A DNA stretch of 64,000 bases, taken from positions 1,984,001-2,048,000 of the forward strand of contig OY756142.1 in the NCBI GenBank assembly GCA_963576785.1, in the 5' to 3' direction. Shown here piece by piece: positions 1-12,226 of the stretch (positions are counted from its first letter, which is position 1; every line of letters starts with the position of its first letter). Below the pieces are notes generated by a model, which was given only the letters and a program-made list of their open reading frames with translations, had not been told where the DNA came from and ran no database searches. Source of the DNA: Chlorophyllum brunneum. Lineage: Eukaryota > Basidiomycota > Agaricomycetes > Agaricales > Agaricaceae. Position numbers and translations under genes: made by a program.

Positions 1-728
1 ACTTACCTCAGAACCAGCAGAAGGACCGAAATACTTCCCCCCATCTCCCTGATCGCCAATGGTCATCGTCCCAATGGCATCAATAGACTCGATAATAGGC
101 TGAGGGGAAAACCTTTCTTTTTCAGGTAAATGGCCTTTTTCAGGACCGAACTTGATTGCAAGTAGATCATCCTGGAGTAAGGGATGGGGTTCATTCGAGA
201 CACCAGACTGGAAAATAGCCAGTGCATCCTCCAGCTGTCGGATTCTTTGGCCCATTTCAGCTATTTTAGTGTGGAGTTGTGCCGTATCGGCGAGTACGAA
301 TCTGTTTATGTTATGTTATTCCTTGATTGTGGTGGGAGTGGCGTCCGAGACTGTACCGTGTACCCTGGCCTGTGGATAGACTTCCGTTGGGACAGATGGA
401 CGGGCAACCCCTCCGAACTAGACCATGATGTCATTACCATTCCTGGTGCAATTCGTTAAGAAACTCACCACAGGAGCTACAAGGGAGTTTCTTGTCGCAT
501 TTGAGCTTGAGCCTATCTGGAGATTAGCATAAATCAAAGTGGGAGATAAGTGGTAGCTACCGTCTGCACTCTGCACAGGAGATCTAGAAACAAGGTCTGA
601 GCGACGAATAGATGGCGATAGAGAATACGCACCTCGCCACGGGCCCTACGGAGGTCTACGTCCTCTTCACTCGTCAGTTTGCGCGAAGTACGTCGAGGCT
701 GGAAGGCCTGTGATGGGTCAACAGGCAT
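1..728 (-). CDS. Zn(2)-Cys(6) fungal transcription factor, N-terminal part (cut by window edge)
   Basis: Probable DNA-binding transcriptional regulator of the fungal Zn2Cys6 class. Translation starts at 728. The first exon ends at 633, and splicing then builds the binuclear zinc cluster from small exons: ISCAECRR, then LKLKCDKKLPCSSC, then VRRGCPSICPNG. The spacing C-x2-C-x6-C-x5-C-x2-C-x8-C fits the family. After the cluster comes a heptad-like helix (IAEMGQRIRQLEDAL) of the kind that often dimerises these factors, then EPHPLLQDDLL. The last exon in view ends at base 7, and bases 1-6 are the donor GTAAGT on the minus strand, so the gene continues beyond the window. The middle homology region and target genes cannot be seen. 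The zinc cluster makes the class assignment firm; the regulon is unknown. Confidence 0.88.
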
Positions 729-1163
729 TGGCGGTGGGTTATTTGAAAATAAGCACGGCCACTGCAGTGGACAAGGGCGGTGGGTGTGAGAGGACGAGGA
801 TTTATAACATGCGAGATTGGGAGTGAGGCGAGCTTTCGGAGTCTCAATGGTCCAATAATGTCACGGGGTCCTCTGGATCTCAGATCGATCAGTGATAACC
901 GCCGGCTAGTTCGTACTCCTCGATGAGGTGCCTGAGAGCAGCCCCCTGCAATAGCCCAGCCCCTTGGTTGGTCCTTTGAAGACCAGCAGCGCTGCGAACT
1001 CGTTGCGGGCGAGGGGCTGTCAATCCGTGCAAGACGGACCTAAGCTGTGCATCGCCAGATTTGGTCTCGACTTAAACCTCGCTCGTTCAATGGAAAGCCT
1101 CAACACTGTCTCACTCTCATCTTCTGTCTTGTATACTCTCGCTCGCCGTTTGCTCTCCTTATT
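729..1163. other. Divergent intergenic region, no gene seen
   Basis: Spacer between the minus-strand Zn2Cys6 gene and the plus-strand secreted protein gene. Open frames exist on both strands but show no family motif or consistent splice pattern. It probably holds the 5' leaders and promoters of both neighbours. A CT-rich tract lies just upstream of the plus-strand start. Confidence 0.5.
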
Positions 1164-2056
1164 ATGCACGCTCTTTACTTTCTTCCCGCCGCGTTCCTTG
1201 TCCTTTCTTCCTTCTTGGTCGGCGTGCCGGCAAAACCTAGTCCCGCCAGCCCTGTCGGAATACAGAAATACACCCAACCGCACTCGCTCGGGGAAAATTA
1301 TGCGTTCGAGGAGCGGGACGGCTGGCAAACTCTCAATGTTACCGATCTCCAGTACGATCACGGACACATTCCTGCTGATCAAAGGCGGTCAAATAATGGC
1401 CGGGCTTCGTCTAAAGAACTAGGCCTGTCTGCCAGTGCGGGCCTTCACGGCCTCTTAGGACTCATGAAAGGGGTGGGCCCGTGGACACGTGTCACTACTA
1501 CCTGGTGAATTTAAAGGCTCGCAGTGTTGATGTTGTTTCTTAAAAAATCGCAGGTACACTGGCAATGACTTGAAAAACCCGAGCTGCTGGAAAAACGGTA
1601 AATGGGCGCCAACGGTGAGTGAACTAGTTACATGGCCGTGGTAACCGGAAGCAAACTCGTATGACTTAGGACGGATCGTTTGCGTGCGCTCTCACTTTGG
1701 AAGGTTGGATCAACAGACCCGATTGTTTCACCTTCCTCGAATGTAGGTTTTGTTCTTTCTGCGCTAATCCTGAGGTCTGAACCGGTACAGTGTGTAATGG
1801 CCCGAAAAAATGTATCTTTGTTCGGGTGGTCGATTCATGTGCGGGCTGTGCCCACGGCTCCAGACACGTCGATCTTACGAAAAGTGCTTTCAGCAGGCTT
1901 GCGAGCCTGGAGGAAGGTATTCTCGACAATATCAACATGAGGTTGGCAACGAATCCGGGGGAATGGTAGGCATCATGTTATTATATGCGTCCCTAGCAAA
2001 GGTACTGATAAGGACCACCTAGGTATACAGAACTCTGGGGACCGAAAGACCAGTAA
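1164..2056 (+). CDS. Secreted barwin-like / double-psi beta-barrel protein
   Basis: Predicted secreted protein with a C-terminal double-psi beta-barrel of the barwin/RlpA/expansin-like type. Translation from 1164 gives a classic signal peptide (MHALYFLPAAFLVLSSFLVG), then about 95 low-complexity residues, then the barrel: TWYTGNDLKNPSCW, FACALTLEGW, CNGPKKCIFVRVVDSCAGC, HVDLTKSAFSRLASLEEG and LRLAT-like INMRLATNPGEW. Several cysteines could form the disulphides usual for barwin folds. The VVDSCAGC block with HVDL is typical of this fold. The final exon after a small intron adds YTELWGPKDQ and the stop at 2056. Five exons are joined with short introns. Such proteins act outside the cell, on or near walls, and some bind polysaccharide; whether this one is enzymatic is not visible. 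The barwin-like fold is confident; the exact subfamily is not. Confidence 0.82.
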
Positions 2057-2142
2057 TCGCAGCATTTCGCTCACCAACCTCGAGGTTTGTCGTGTTCACG
2101 TTATGAATTTAGATTTGTATGGTATCCTCTAACAAGTGCAAA

Positions 2143-5100
2143 CTATGCTTTGAGTATGACCCGTTTACGTTTTTTGTCGTCCGTGATACGGGCGCGAACT
2201 TTATTTTCATCCCAATCCTCCTCATAAAAATGAGTTGTCCTTGTGGCCTCATTTTTGCGCTTCATATACTGCAGGGCAGCGAGGTTATATCCCATCATCT
2301 CCTTCTGGCATTGAAGTGCAGCTCTGAGGTGTTTACGGAGAGGGATGAGCGTATTCCTCATGATGCGATTCGCCACAATTTGATGGTGATGCACCTTCAA
2401 GAGGAAGAACATAATCCGAGATACTAAGGAGATGTTCCAACCCTGCATGTGTGCGGTCAACATCAGTCTCACCACTGCTTAATAGGGGAGCAACATTACC
2501 TTTCGTGCCCAAGTAGTGAGATAATGCATCAAGGAGACAACCATGCCAAATGGAAGAACCAGTAGAGCGTCGTGGAGAGCAGCACTGTGTATCTTCTCAA
2601 CAACGTGGAGAACGTACGCCTCGGGCTCCATATTGTATGCAGCAAGAACTGGATTTTTAGGTGGTGGCTGCAATCTCATAGGGTCGTCTTCAGGCAGTTT
2701 GACCATAGCTTCCTCGTATTCGCGGAACGTTTTGCATTCATTGTCCGCAAGCGCCAGAGCCTCCATGATCCGTTCTCCCGCCATCAACGTTTCTGCTGTC
2801 TGTTTCGAGACTATTGTGGCTTCCGTCTGTGAGTTCAGAGGTCCTGGACCGTCTTCTGTGTCGCTGCCCATAGGTACATCTTCGCGGTTCATTGTGTCTG
2901 CGATACCAGTTTCATAGAGTTGTTCAAGTTCGCGTTCGCGTTCCTCTTCCAGGAAAAGCTACTCCCCAGAGTTAATAACTCTTACGAGGACATTGAGCAC
3001 ATACACTCACAGGTTCGTCGAGTTTTTCATAGACTCGTATTGACTTGTCTTGGGACCCAGTGACAACAAAGTTTCCGCCGTGGCTAGTGGCCAGTGCCCA
3101 GATTTCGCCATGATGCCCATCTAATTTTTGAATGCCTTCGAACTGGGGGGATCAATTAGATCCCGGTTAATGAAACGGCAAGAGCCTTGCCTTATCACCA
3201 TCCCAATACTTCAACATTTTATCCTTACCCACTGTCCAGAAGTAATGCGAATCTTTCTCAAAAGCAACTTGCATCACACTCTCTTCGTGCGCGAATATCG
3301 ATTTATGGCAGTCACCAAAATCGAGGCCCCAGATTTTGACGTTTTTATCGGCTGAACAAGTCACTATAAGTTTGGAGTCGTGCGATATGTCCATTGCCAG
3401 TACAGGGAGCTAGGGTATTATCGAATCAGCACGAGAAAACTAGCTGATCGGAAAGTGACGGACCTTATGGCCATACAATGATAGGAAGAACTTGAGTGTG
3501 TCTCGATAGAAGACCTTGACTGTAGAATCTAAAAGAGCCACAGCAAGAAGCTTTCCGTTAGGGCTGTATCGTATAGACAATACTTGATCTGTCATTTTGA
3601 GTGTTCGAGTGTGTACGAGCGAGAGAAGCCTTCCGCTTTGAATCTATATGACCGTTAGTGTGATCAATCCTATGTATTCGAAAGTATTGGGTACTCACGC
3701 TATCGCCTATAGCATTTTTGAACTCAAAGGCCCAGAACTTGACATCTTTATCTGCACTACCGCTGACAAGTCCTTGTTGATCTGGCTGGACATGTAGCGA
3801 CCATACTGTGGCTGTATGAGCCTTGATTGTTTCAACGAGTGTAGAGGATGCGATGTCATAGACGAGAATTTCTCCACTCTTCGTCCCAACAGCGACCTGG
3901 AAACATTTTGCATCAGATTTGGGAAGAGATGGAACAGATAACGGGGACCTACGTGCTTATCACCCGGTAAGAAGGTACTACAAACACTGTATCCACAGTC
4001 CATTGTCCGGATGCAAGACGTAGTCTTCATGTTCCATATTTTGAGAGAGCCATTCGAGGTTGACGCGAGTATCTGGTCATCCGAACTGAGGCATAGGGAC
4101 CGTACGTCTGTCCTGTGTCCTGGTAAATCAACACCAAATAGACGGGTTGCCTCAGGCGGCTCTTCTTTTGATTTCGTCGGCGGCGGGATGGTGTACACTT
4201 CAAGTGCGTTGGTATTTAACGCCAGGAATAGCTAAGATGCTGTCAGCTGTACTCGAGAGGACGAAGGGGGAAACTCGCCTGAATTCCTGACTTTGTAACG
4301 TTTTCATCGGTACCGTAGTCGAAAGACCTGATCTTCCCGCTGGCACGTACGACAAGATGGGGCGTAAACATATCAATCAACGCTATTTCGGAATCATCTT
4401 CCTGTTTCCCCTCAGCGGCCTTTCCCTGTTTCTTCTTCTCCTGGACTCGCTTCTTTCGCCTTGCTTGTTTCTTCCTAATTTCTTCCTCCGTCCGTATCCT
4501 GAAGATTTCTACTGATCGATCATGAGACTGCACAGCAACATAAGCTTGCGTAGGGTGGAAAGAAATTTGGGAGACACGGTGCCGGGAAGCGAGAGGAAGG
4601 CTGGCAACTGCGTGGATGAACTTTACAACCTACCATCCAGAATCAAAACCTGTCTCATGTAAAGGGCTGAGACACTCACTTCTCCACTATCCGTCTCCTT
4701 CAACCCTGTAGCGAGAGCCTCTGAGTCAATCCTCCACGCCTTGACTTCTCCTTCTCCGCTTCCGGTGAATAATAGATCCCGCTCTTTGTCGATATCCAAC
4801 GACCATACTTCGGATCGATGCGCCACAACGGTTTGGACGCAATGCTGCGTGGAAAGATCCCAAATTTTGACGAAGGTGTCTTTCCCCGAGGTCAATAGGT
4901 ACCCTGGAGCGGTCGAAGTCGAAGTTGAAGGGAGATCACTAGAGGATGGGAGGAATCGAATAGTGGTTATTTGGTCACGATGACCTCGTAATCTTGGGAC
5001 TATTAGAAGTGTTCAAAATCGCTCTTCAATCAGTGTCGTACCTATATAAGCCAGTTTCCCCAACAATATCCCATATGATTAGGTCGGTGTCTTGGGAACC

Positions 5101-5548
5101 AGATGCAAGCCGAATTCCTCGTTCATCGAAAGCCAAAGATGTAACCGATTTTTTGTGCCCATTAAAGGTAGCCAGTACAGACCCAGACGAGCTATTCCAT
5201 AGACGTATTGAGCCGTCAGTATAGCCAACCGCAAAAATATTCGACTGAGGAGAACGTTGGATACAGGTCACTTCGGCTCGGTGTCCGGTTTCGTGCCACA
5301 TAGCAAGCTACTTTAGAGTCAGCCACCTGTGCGGCCCAAGATATAATCCTCACCATTTTTCCCTTTTTCACGTCCCATACTAGGACGTCTTCCAGAGCGG
5401 GGACATATGCCAGTTTACCATCGAAGACTGAATTTGAGGACGAGCTACACACGAGCCCAAAAGCCTTTATTTGTTAATAAAAGGCGGAACACGATAACAC
5501 TGTTCTCTGTACCTGTGTAGGTCCGTGCCTCAGATAACTCTTCACCAT
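2143..5548 (-). CDS. UTP12: U3 snoRNP / SSU processome WD40 protein Utp12 (Dip2, WDR3)
   Basis: Structural subunit of the UTP-B module of the small-subunit processome in the nucleolus, needed for 18S rRNA maturation. The protein is about 900 residues. It starts [15 protein letters not shown] and carries serial WD40 repeats across both halves ([79 protein letters not shown]). Between the propellers is a basic segment, [20 protein letters not shown], characteristic of Dip2/WDR3. The C-terminal Utp12 domain follows ([20 protein letters not shown] and then [19 protein letters not shown]), ending with basic residues. Many introns of about 50-60 bases separate the exons. It is convergent with the barwin-like gene and divergent from the aminopeptidase. 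IMP4, another processome factor, lies 2 kb away. Confidence 0.95.
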
Positions 5549-5721
5549 GGCGGCTCGAGAACTCCAGCCCGCTGCGACCAAACTTTTTCATGCGATCACG
5601 TGAACAGAGTGTCCAGCGGGCCGGTTAAGCTGTCGACAGAAATAGCAGCAACGCTCATAGCGCTCTCACCACCTTAGGTCAATCTACTCATCGATCCCAG
5701 TCTCTCGCTCTTCTTCAGACC

Positions 5722-7533
5722 ATGATGCTCTATCCAGCTGCTCCAGAAGCTGCAACTCGTCTTCTCAAGTTCGTGAACGCTTCGCCAACGCCGTTCCATG
5801 CAGTCCACAATGCTTCACTTCGACTCGAGAAGGCTGGGTTTCAAAAGGTCATAATTCGCCTTCAGCTATAATATCAGGACCTTCACGGCCTTGCTTGAAC
5901 AGATAAAGGAAACAGAAGAATGGGATCACATTGTCCCAGGTGGAAAGTATTATTTCACCAGGTATCAGTCCGCTAATCGCATCTGATGGTGTCCTAACCT
6001 CCACTTGATCTTCCAGGAATCAAGCTGCTTTAGTAGCATTCACTCTTCCGAATAATTGGACCCATGGGTCTGGCCTCAGTGTCGTTGTTACTCACGTTGA
6101 CAGTCCAAACCTTAGGGTTTGTCCTATCCACACGAAAGTTCACCCCGAATCAGTACTTATCAGTACTTAATTCTATCCAGATCCGACCTATCTCTAAGCG
6201 CAGTAAGGCGGGTTATTTACAAGTCGGAGTAGAAACGTACGGGGGCGGTATCTGGCATTCTTGGTTGGACCGGGACCTCTCAATCGCTGGTCGCGTGGTG
6301 GCCGCAGAACAATCTGGCAGTTTCAAGTCTAAACTTGTGAAGATCGATCGTCCAATTTTGCGCATCCCAACATTAGCTATCCACTGTGAGTTTAATACCC
6401 GTTTGCAGGGGCATTGATTCAAGGTTCACTCACGTTGGACATCAGTGGATCGTAATGTCAACGACAGCCTCAAGTTCAATCAAGAAACCGAATTTGTTCC
6501 CATCCTGGGTATCATAGAGTCGGAATTGAATGCTGTCCGCACGAATGACAATGAAGTTCCCAGGGAAATGACCTCTGGCCAGGCCTCCAGCATACAAGGA
6601 AAACATCACCCTGCTCTGTTGTCACTCCTCTCAGAGGAACTGTCTGTCGCTCCTGATGAAATTCATGACTTCGAACTGTGTGCCTCCAAACCTCATCGAT
6701 CGGGCCAACATATATCTGACGATGTACCACAGGTCACTCTACGACACCCAACCATCTGTGTTAGGAGGGATTAATAACGAATTCATCTTCAGTCCTCGGA
6801 TGGATAACCTTTTCTCCTCGTACGCTATTTTCGATTCATTAAGGAACGCTCGAGCTTACCGTGATCAGTTTCTGTGCCGTGGAAGCAATAGCAGAGCACT
6901 CAATTGCGGACCTCTTCCCGCAAGTCAAAGGCAACGTGAATGCTATCGCTCTCTTCAACCACGAAGAAATCGGCAGTGGATCCACGTCCGGTGCGATGGG
7001 AAGCCTTCTCCCCACACTCCTTAATCGTCTCTCGCCCACACCCCAAACATACGCACAATCAGTTGCGCGATCGTTCCTGTTATCGTGTGATATGACACAC
7101 GCAATTCATCCCAACTATACCTCCAAGCACGAGGATAATCATCGTCCAATCATTAACGGTGGTATAGCTATTAAGAATAACGCGAAGCAGCGCTATGCCA
7201 CAGATGCTGTATCAGCGTTTATTATCAAGAAGATGATAGATCGATACGGCGGAAAGGTACAAGAGTTTGAGGTCAGGAATGACATGTACGTCCATGTTCC
7301 TCTTGTCAGTCTCTCCCTGATCTGATCCTCCTCCCTCCAGGCCTTGTGGTTCAACAGTTGGTCCTCTACTCTCACAAATCGGCATCCGCACCGTGGATGT
7401 TGGAGCACCTATGCTCTCCATGCATTCTATCCGTGAAACTGCCGGTACTCATGATGTCCAGGCTTCGATTGACCTCTTCAAGTCGTTCTTCGAAGGATTC
7501 TCTGAACTGGACAATAGCCTGACGGTCGACTAA
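5722..7533 (+). CDS. Aspartyl aminopeptidase, M18 family (DNPEP/Ape4 type)
   Basis: Zinc metallopeptidase that removes N-terminal Asp or Glu from peptides; in fungi this branch is cytosolic and can be delivered to the vacuole. The N terminus (AAPEAATRLLKFVNASPTPF) is typical of M18. Metal and catalytic blocks are visible: THVDSPNLR (split by an intron), PRMDNLFSSY, FNHEEIGSGSTSGA with the paired glutamates, SCDMTHAIHPNY, and APMLSMHSIRE with the last histidine ligand. NDNRPIINGGIAIK-type sequence appears as HRPIINGGIAIKNN. The stop is at 7531-7533 after NSLTVD. Length is about 470 residues, as usual. Seven or so introns are inferred, one directly after the arginine of THVDSPNLR. It is divergent from UTP12 over about 170 bases. 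Confidence 0.94.
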
Positions 7534-7653
7534 CTGCGTCTATACAAAGTTTGTGGGTATTGTGTTATCCTTTGGGATGTGGAAATGTAGTTAGTAATAT
7601 AATTGAACAGGTGCAGGGCGAGACAAAATGAATGCAAAGCCTGATGCGAAGCT

Positions 7654-8922
7654 CTACCGCTTAGACTTTTTGGAGGCTGATTCGCCCGATTTGACGGCGA
7701 AACTGGGACTAGACAATGCATTGCGTTTCCTCGCTGTCCGCGTGTAGTGTGATAGCACCCATTCGCGCTCTGCCTCGGTTTGTTCTATTGTTCCTTGTCG
7801 AATTTCATAGGCTACGTTGAAATTGGTAAAGTATCCGTGCTAGAAATTAGACCCACTCACGTTTCATCTCAAATCGAGGGCCAACCTCGGCCAGATGGAC
7901 GTCTTTCGGAACCCGGACAAAGACATGGTGGCTATAACATACGCGATGTCAACTATTGAATCGTTTTCAGACAAGCCATATCCACAGACCGGAAAGAAAT
8001 GAAGTCATTTTCGTTCGAAAATGTCATCACCCGTTTGCTATCCTCCTTCGGCACAGGAAACAGATATTTTAGGACATCGCGAATACGTTCTCCAAGATTT
8101 GAGGTAAAGTTTTCAAAGATGAGGTGAGGGTACTGCTCAGAGACGGTGGAGTTTTTATAGGTGCTGATATCGTGTCGTAGCTGGACGTTGTTGAGTGTAA
8201 AGTAAACCGTTGGACCATGAGGGAAGTGTGAAACAATCATGGCATCTGAAGAGGACAAGGTCATGGACAAGCCTCAGCAACGATTCTAGGAGTGCAAGGG
8301 CGCGTATTTACCAGGAATACCGCGATGTTCATGAATAACCACCAGGTCTGTCACGTCGTTGGCTCGGCAAGCATCTGCTAGTTCTTTAATAACGTAGTTT
8401 CCTCGATTGATTCTGTGCGAATTTGGGAACACAAGTCTGATTTCCTGATCGCATTTGAAAATCACATAAGCTGAGTTGGGTCTGGCGAAGCTTTGGGTCT
8501 CGAACCTTTGCGAACTGCAGGAGCTTTGAGCTCGGGTCCCTAGATGTAGTAATGATAATTCTTGGGTCCTGAATGCCAGCACGAGAGTACTCGTTATCAA
8601 CATGAGTCGTCGGTTCTGTCGGACAACACCCAGGTCTCTTCAGACGAGACCTATCACAACGGACTCGGGGGTTGCTTACCAGCCTGAGCTTCATCATAAC
8701 CCAAGTCCTTTCCCAACCCTTTTGCATTCTTCCGCAGCTCTGTCGGCAGAGGCTTTCCAGTGGCGAGGGCATCTTTGAGTTGTTGCTTCCGCTCCCATAT
8801 CTGCCTTTCTTTCGCCTCGAGAGACTTCGCGTAGACATACTGCCGCCGCTCACGTATTTGTCTGCGGAGCTGATTACTTCGTATAAGCACGGGTTCGTGA
8901 TTGCTGCAGGACACCGCACCAT
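7654..8922 (-). CDS. IMP4: U3 snoRNP protein Imp4 (Brix domain)
   Basis: Brix-domain RNA-binding protein that stabilises U3 snoRNA pairing with pre-rRNA in the small-subunit processome. The first exon appears to be only the start codon at 8920-8922, followed by a 50-base intron (8870-8919), then [20 protein letters not shown], matching the family N terminus. Next come [41 protein letters not shown] and [20 protein letters not shown], all classical Imp4 blocks, and [20 protein letters not shown] with [18 protein letters not shown] near the C terminus. The protein ends with the basic [12 protein letters not shown] and a stop at 7654. Length is close to 290 residues, normal for Imp4. The ATG-only exon is inferred from splice signals. 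Confidence 0.95.
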
Positions 8923-9048
8923 TGATAGAGATGCAAGGTCAATGTCGGAAAAAAATATGGCTCGAAAAAAAAAAAAAAATGCTTCCAAAGAATGGGCATG
9001 TCACACCGTGACAAGATTATAATAGGCTAAGCCAAGCACAAAGTTGAT

Positions 9049-10985
9049 TTACAGACTAAATACCACTCTCTGTGCCAACTCTGTGCCTAAACCTTCAACA
9101 CAAGCATCGTACACTTCTCGAACACTGTCGTGCTCCCACAGGCTAGTCCTCTATGAGGAAGGAGTCAGCCTGGTGTCCTTGATATCCTCATATCGACTTA
9201 CATATACAGGGGCGAGGTACTTGGACAAAGTGGAAGACCGAGTCGGTATGAGAATCCGAATATTTTCGAGAACAGCTGTATTAGCCAGTCGTGGTGGTTT
9301 TGTGTCTGTAATTCAAGTTGATTATCAAGAACCGCGCGTAATAAGCACATCAATCAACTCACGATGTAAATATCGTGGGGGATCAGCGACTATTGAATGT
9401 TCCGGCTTTGAAAAGCACGCGTATCTGTTCTGCTCTAGGACCGGTCGACACTCTTCAAGTGGATACCACTCGTAGCTCTCCTGAACCGCACCAATATGGA
9501 TATTGTGAGTGATGAATTCATATCAAGAAGTAGAATGCCTCACCGGATCGAGGAGGTATGAAGGAGTATAATCTCCTTTATACCTCATCTTTTGGCATGA
9601 CTGAATGTAATACCCTTTCAAGACGCGAGTTATCCGCGGGTACAAACCCAGAAATATAAGAACACCTGCCCATATAAAGATAACCCATCTCAGGTATCCC
9701 GGCCTCATGTATCTCCCTTGCTAGTGAAACTTCTCTGATTGCACTGAGCTGAAGCCTTTCAATACGGTCATGATCAAGGGATCAGCAGAGCAGCAAACCT
9801 TCCCGAACGAGAACTTCTCCCATGCTTTATCATACATGAGGTATACGCTTGACACGCAATACGGCAGAATATCCAGCACAGCCATCGCTATGAGCTCCCC
9901 GTCTAGTCGATAGAGCTGATGGTATGAGCCAAATTTCTTGGGTAAATGTTCTGGGGGTGGCGATGGATAAGGTATATCTTCGAGCTGAATGTCCGTTTAA
10001 TAAACCAAGGTGTGAAACGGTAAGGGTAATGACCTGTAACGGGCTGTTTACCAGGAAGCGTTCAAAGCCGCGGGGTTTGCTTTCCGGTTCATGATGTATA
10101 TCGCGTTGATACTTGGCATAGAGCTCGAACTTTTCCTGAGAGACTGATGCAAGCTCGAGAATAATCTGACATGGTGTGATTATGCCTTGCCGAACAACTA
10201 AGAAAGTAGGGACCGACCTCAAAGCGGTGGGTGGGGTGTTCTTCTGGGTGAAACGACGCCTCTGCAACGTGGATCGACTTGATTAGGTCGAATGTCTGTT
10301 CTCTACCCTTAGATTTAGAGACCCTAGTGTATTTACCCGCATTATATTCTCCAAGAATAAAATACAGAATAAAGCAGCTTACTTTAAGCTAGTATCCGCA
10401 GCCATCGCCTCGCCTTCTCCTCCTTCCAGAACGTATCGACTCCATCTGCGCTTTTACCCTTCAGAGTAGTCCATGGAACCGGACAGGTATGAGACTAACC
10501 GGTTGACGACCTTGCGCTGGCTTTTGGAAGGCTTGAATGCAAGGGCATCAAGTCTTAATCGAGAAGACGGTTAGTGTTATGCCGATGTTTTGACGTGGTG
10601 ATCGGTACTGTACTTGATGGTATATTGTGGACAACAAGATATACACAAATGGGGCTTGTAGCACCATATTCCTAGAAAATCATGGCAGCTTGAGCAAAAA
10701 AGCGCAAGTGGCCGAATACAATCACACCTGAGCGTCTCCAACCTCTGTCTATCATTTTTTGATAAACCTAGAGCAACACAAGTACAAGCCGCATATTACA
10801 TGATATATATGTACCTCACAAGTTAGCCTGGCGGCCTCCAAGCCTGCTAAATGGTAGCTCGAGCGCTCCTCTGACCGCTTCCCTGGGGGGGAACAGTATC
10901 CGCAAGTATTTGAGCTGCGGCCGTATGGAGTGCCTATCGATTTGACCTGTTCTCTTTCATTGGTGATGACTTCCACAAGGGCCAT
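9049..10985 (-). CDS. ATE1: Arginyl-tRNA--protein transferase ATE1
   Basis: Transfers arginine from Arg-tRNA to N-terminal Asp, Glu or oxidised Cys of proteins, marking them for the Arg/N-degron pathway. The N-terminal domain has CGYCSPPGKRSEERSSYHLA and LEAARLTCEVYQKMIDRGWR, then a CYKP..SCCPQYT block: the four family cysteines (CGYC and CC) are all present. LDALAFKPSKSQRKVVNR follows. The C-terminal domain shows FELYAKYQRDIHHEPESKP, GFERFLVNSPLQ, GSYHQLYRLDGELIAMAVLD, LPYCVSSVYLMYDKAWEKFS and YYIQSCQKMRYKGDYTPSYL. It ends near CVEGLGTELAQRVVFSL. The start at 10985 (MALVEVITNERE) was chosen because it lies a short way before CGYC; an in-frame ATG exists further upstream. At least eight introns. 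Confidence 0.94.
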
Positions 10986-12226
10986 GTATAGAAGTGAATG
11001 AAGCAGGGTGGACGGTGAGTACAATCGAGAGTCACACTCCAGAACACACCTGTCACAGTCCAGATCTAATCTATTACGTGGCGCTTGGTTCACTCAACAG
11101 ACTCGAGACTGACTCACGACAGGCAAATTGGGGCAAGGACGTTGCAGATAGTCTGCATGGCTACCAGGGCCCATCCAGCTGAAGCTCCAGAACCCTCAAG
11201 GCCCAGAGTCATTCATTGCCTGCATCGTTCTCACAGAGCAATCCGTTCGACTGTGTCGTAGCTGGGAGCTTTAGAGGCCCAGAACAACACCCTGCAGAAC
11301 GCTATGAAGTGTGTATCGATCGATATCATTCCCGAAGCTGAAACCCTTGAAGGTACAGTGTAGCCGGTCGCTCTCGACCCCTACCCCCGCCCTGCACGAC
11401 CTGCGTGTATCGACTTGCACTCAACCTACAATGACGACAGCAAGACAGGGTCATTTGATTCCTACTACGGCGCCAAAATAAAAAGCCGTCCATTGGCTCC
11501 GAGGGGGCGCAGGTCCATGCTCCAGAGCTTCATGGACAGTCCCGGTCGACGTAATAAGGTTGGGAATGCGCACAGATCGAGCTGCATGCAAGAAAAACCG
11601 ATTGTAAATTATTGGTTCGGATGAATCAATAGCCCTAGCAATTACAATTACCGTGTGTTTGATCACGACCAAGAAATCATGCGCCTCGATTAAACGTGCA
11701 TATTTAGGTGCAGACATTTGGTAGTTGCCGGTTGCCTGTGCTTGCAGCTGCATCCTCCATACCAGCATTGAGCTTGGCGACCCGGGAGCCTTGTCCGACT
11801 CCAGAAATGACTGTAGGCTGTCCGGCCTTTTCACCTTTCTTCACTTTGGTTGATGAACAGGCCGCATATCCACACCCAGCTGTCAGCAGCTCGGAACCAG
11901 GCAACGAATGCGAGCCCAGTGTAAGTCATTCAAACCTCTGGTTTCACAAGCTCTGTTTTCTCAAGTCCACGACAGCCTGATAATGCCGGGAAAAGGCTGA
12001 CTGGGCGGCATAAGCAGGGTATCTGTGTCGCCAAACGATTGCGGGGGCAACGAAAAGATCAAGTAAACGCAAGAAGAACCTGGCACCGAGACAAATTACG
12101 AGTGACTTGAACAGGTGTACAGTGCGCTCTGATCACAGTGTGAGTGTACCCTACGGCATGTACCTATGCTCGAGTAGATTAGGGATCAGGTCTGCTGCAC
12201 ACCAAACAAAAGGAATTACAGGCTGT
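10986..12226. other. Gene-poor stretch without a convincing gene
   Basis: About 1.2 kb between ATE1 and DAD4. Open frames occur on both strands, notably around 11700-11920 where the plus frame contains PALSLATREPCPTPEMTVG followed by a good donor (GTAAGT at about 11930), and the minus frame contains SELLTAGCGYAACSST. Neither could be extended into a multi-exon model with a recognised family. A small lineage-specific gene is possible but not shown. Confidence 0.4.

Noticed and set aside
8965..8979. Run of 15 A bases upstream of IMP4
   Set aside because: Simple homopolymer in a promoter; seen as a T-run on the IMP4 strand, not a gene or mobile element trace.
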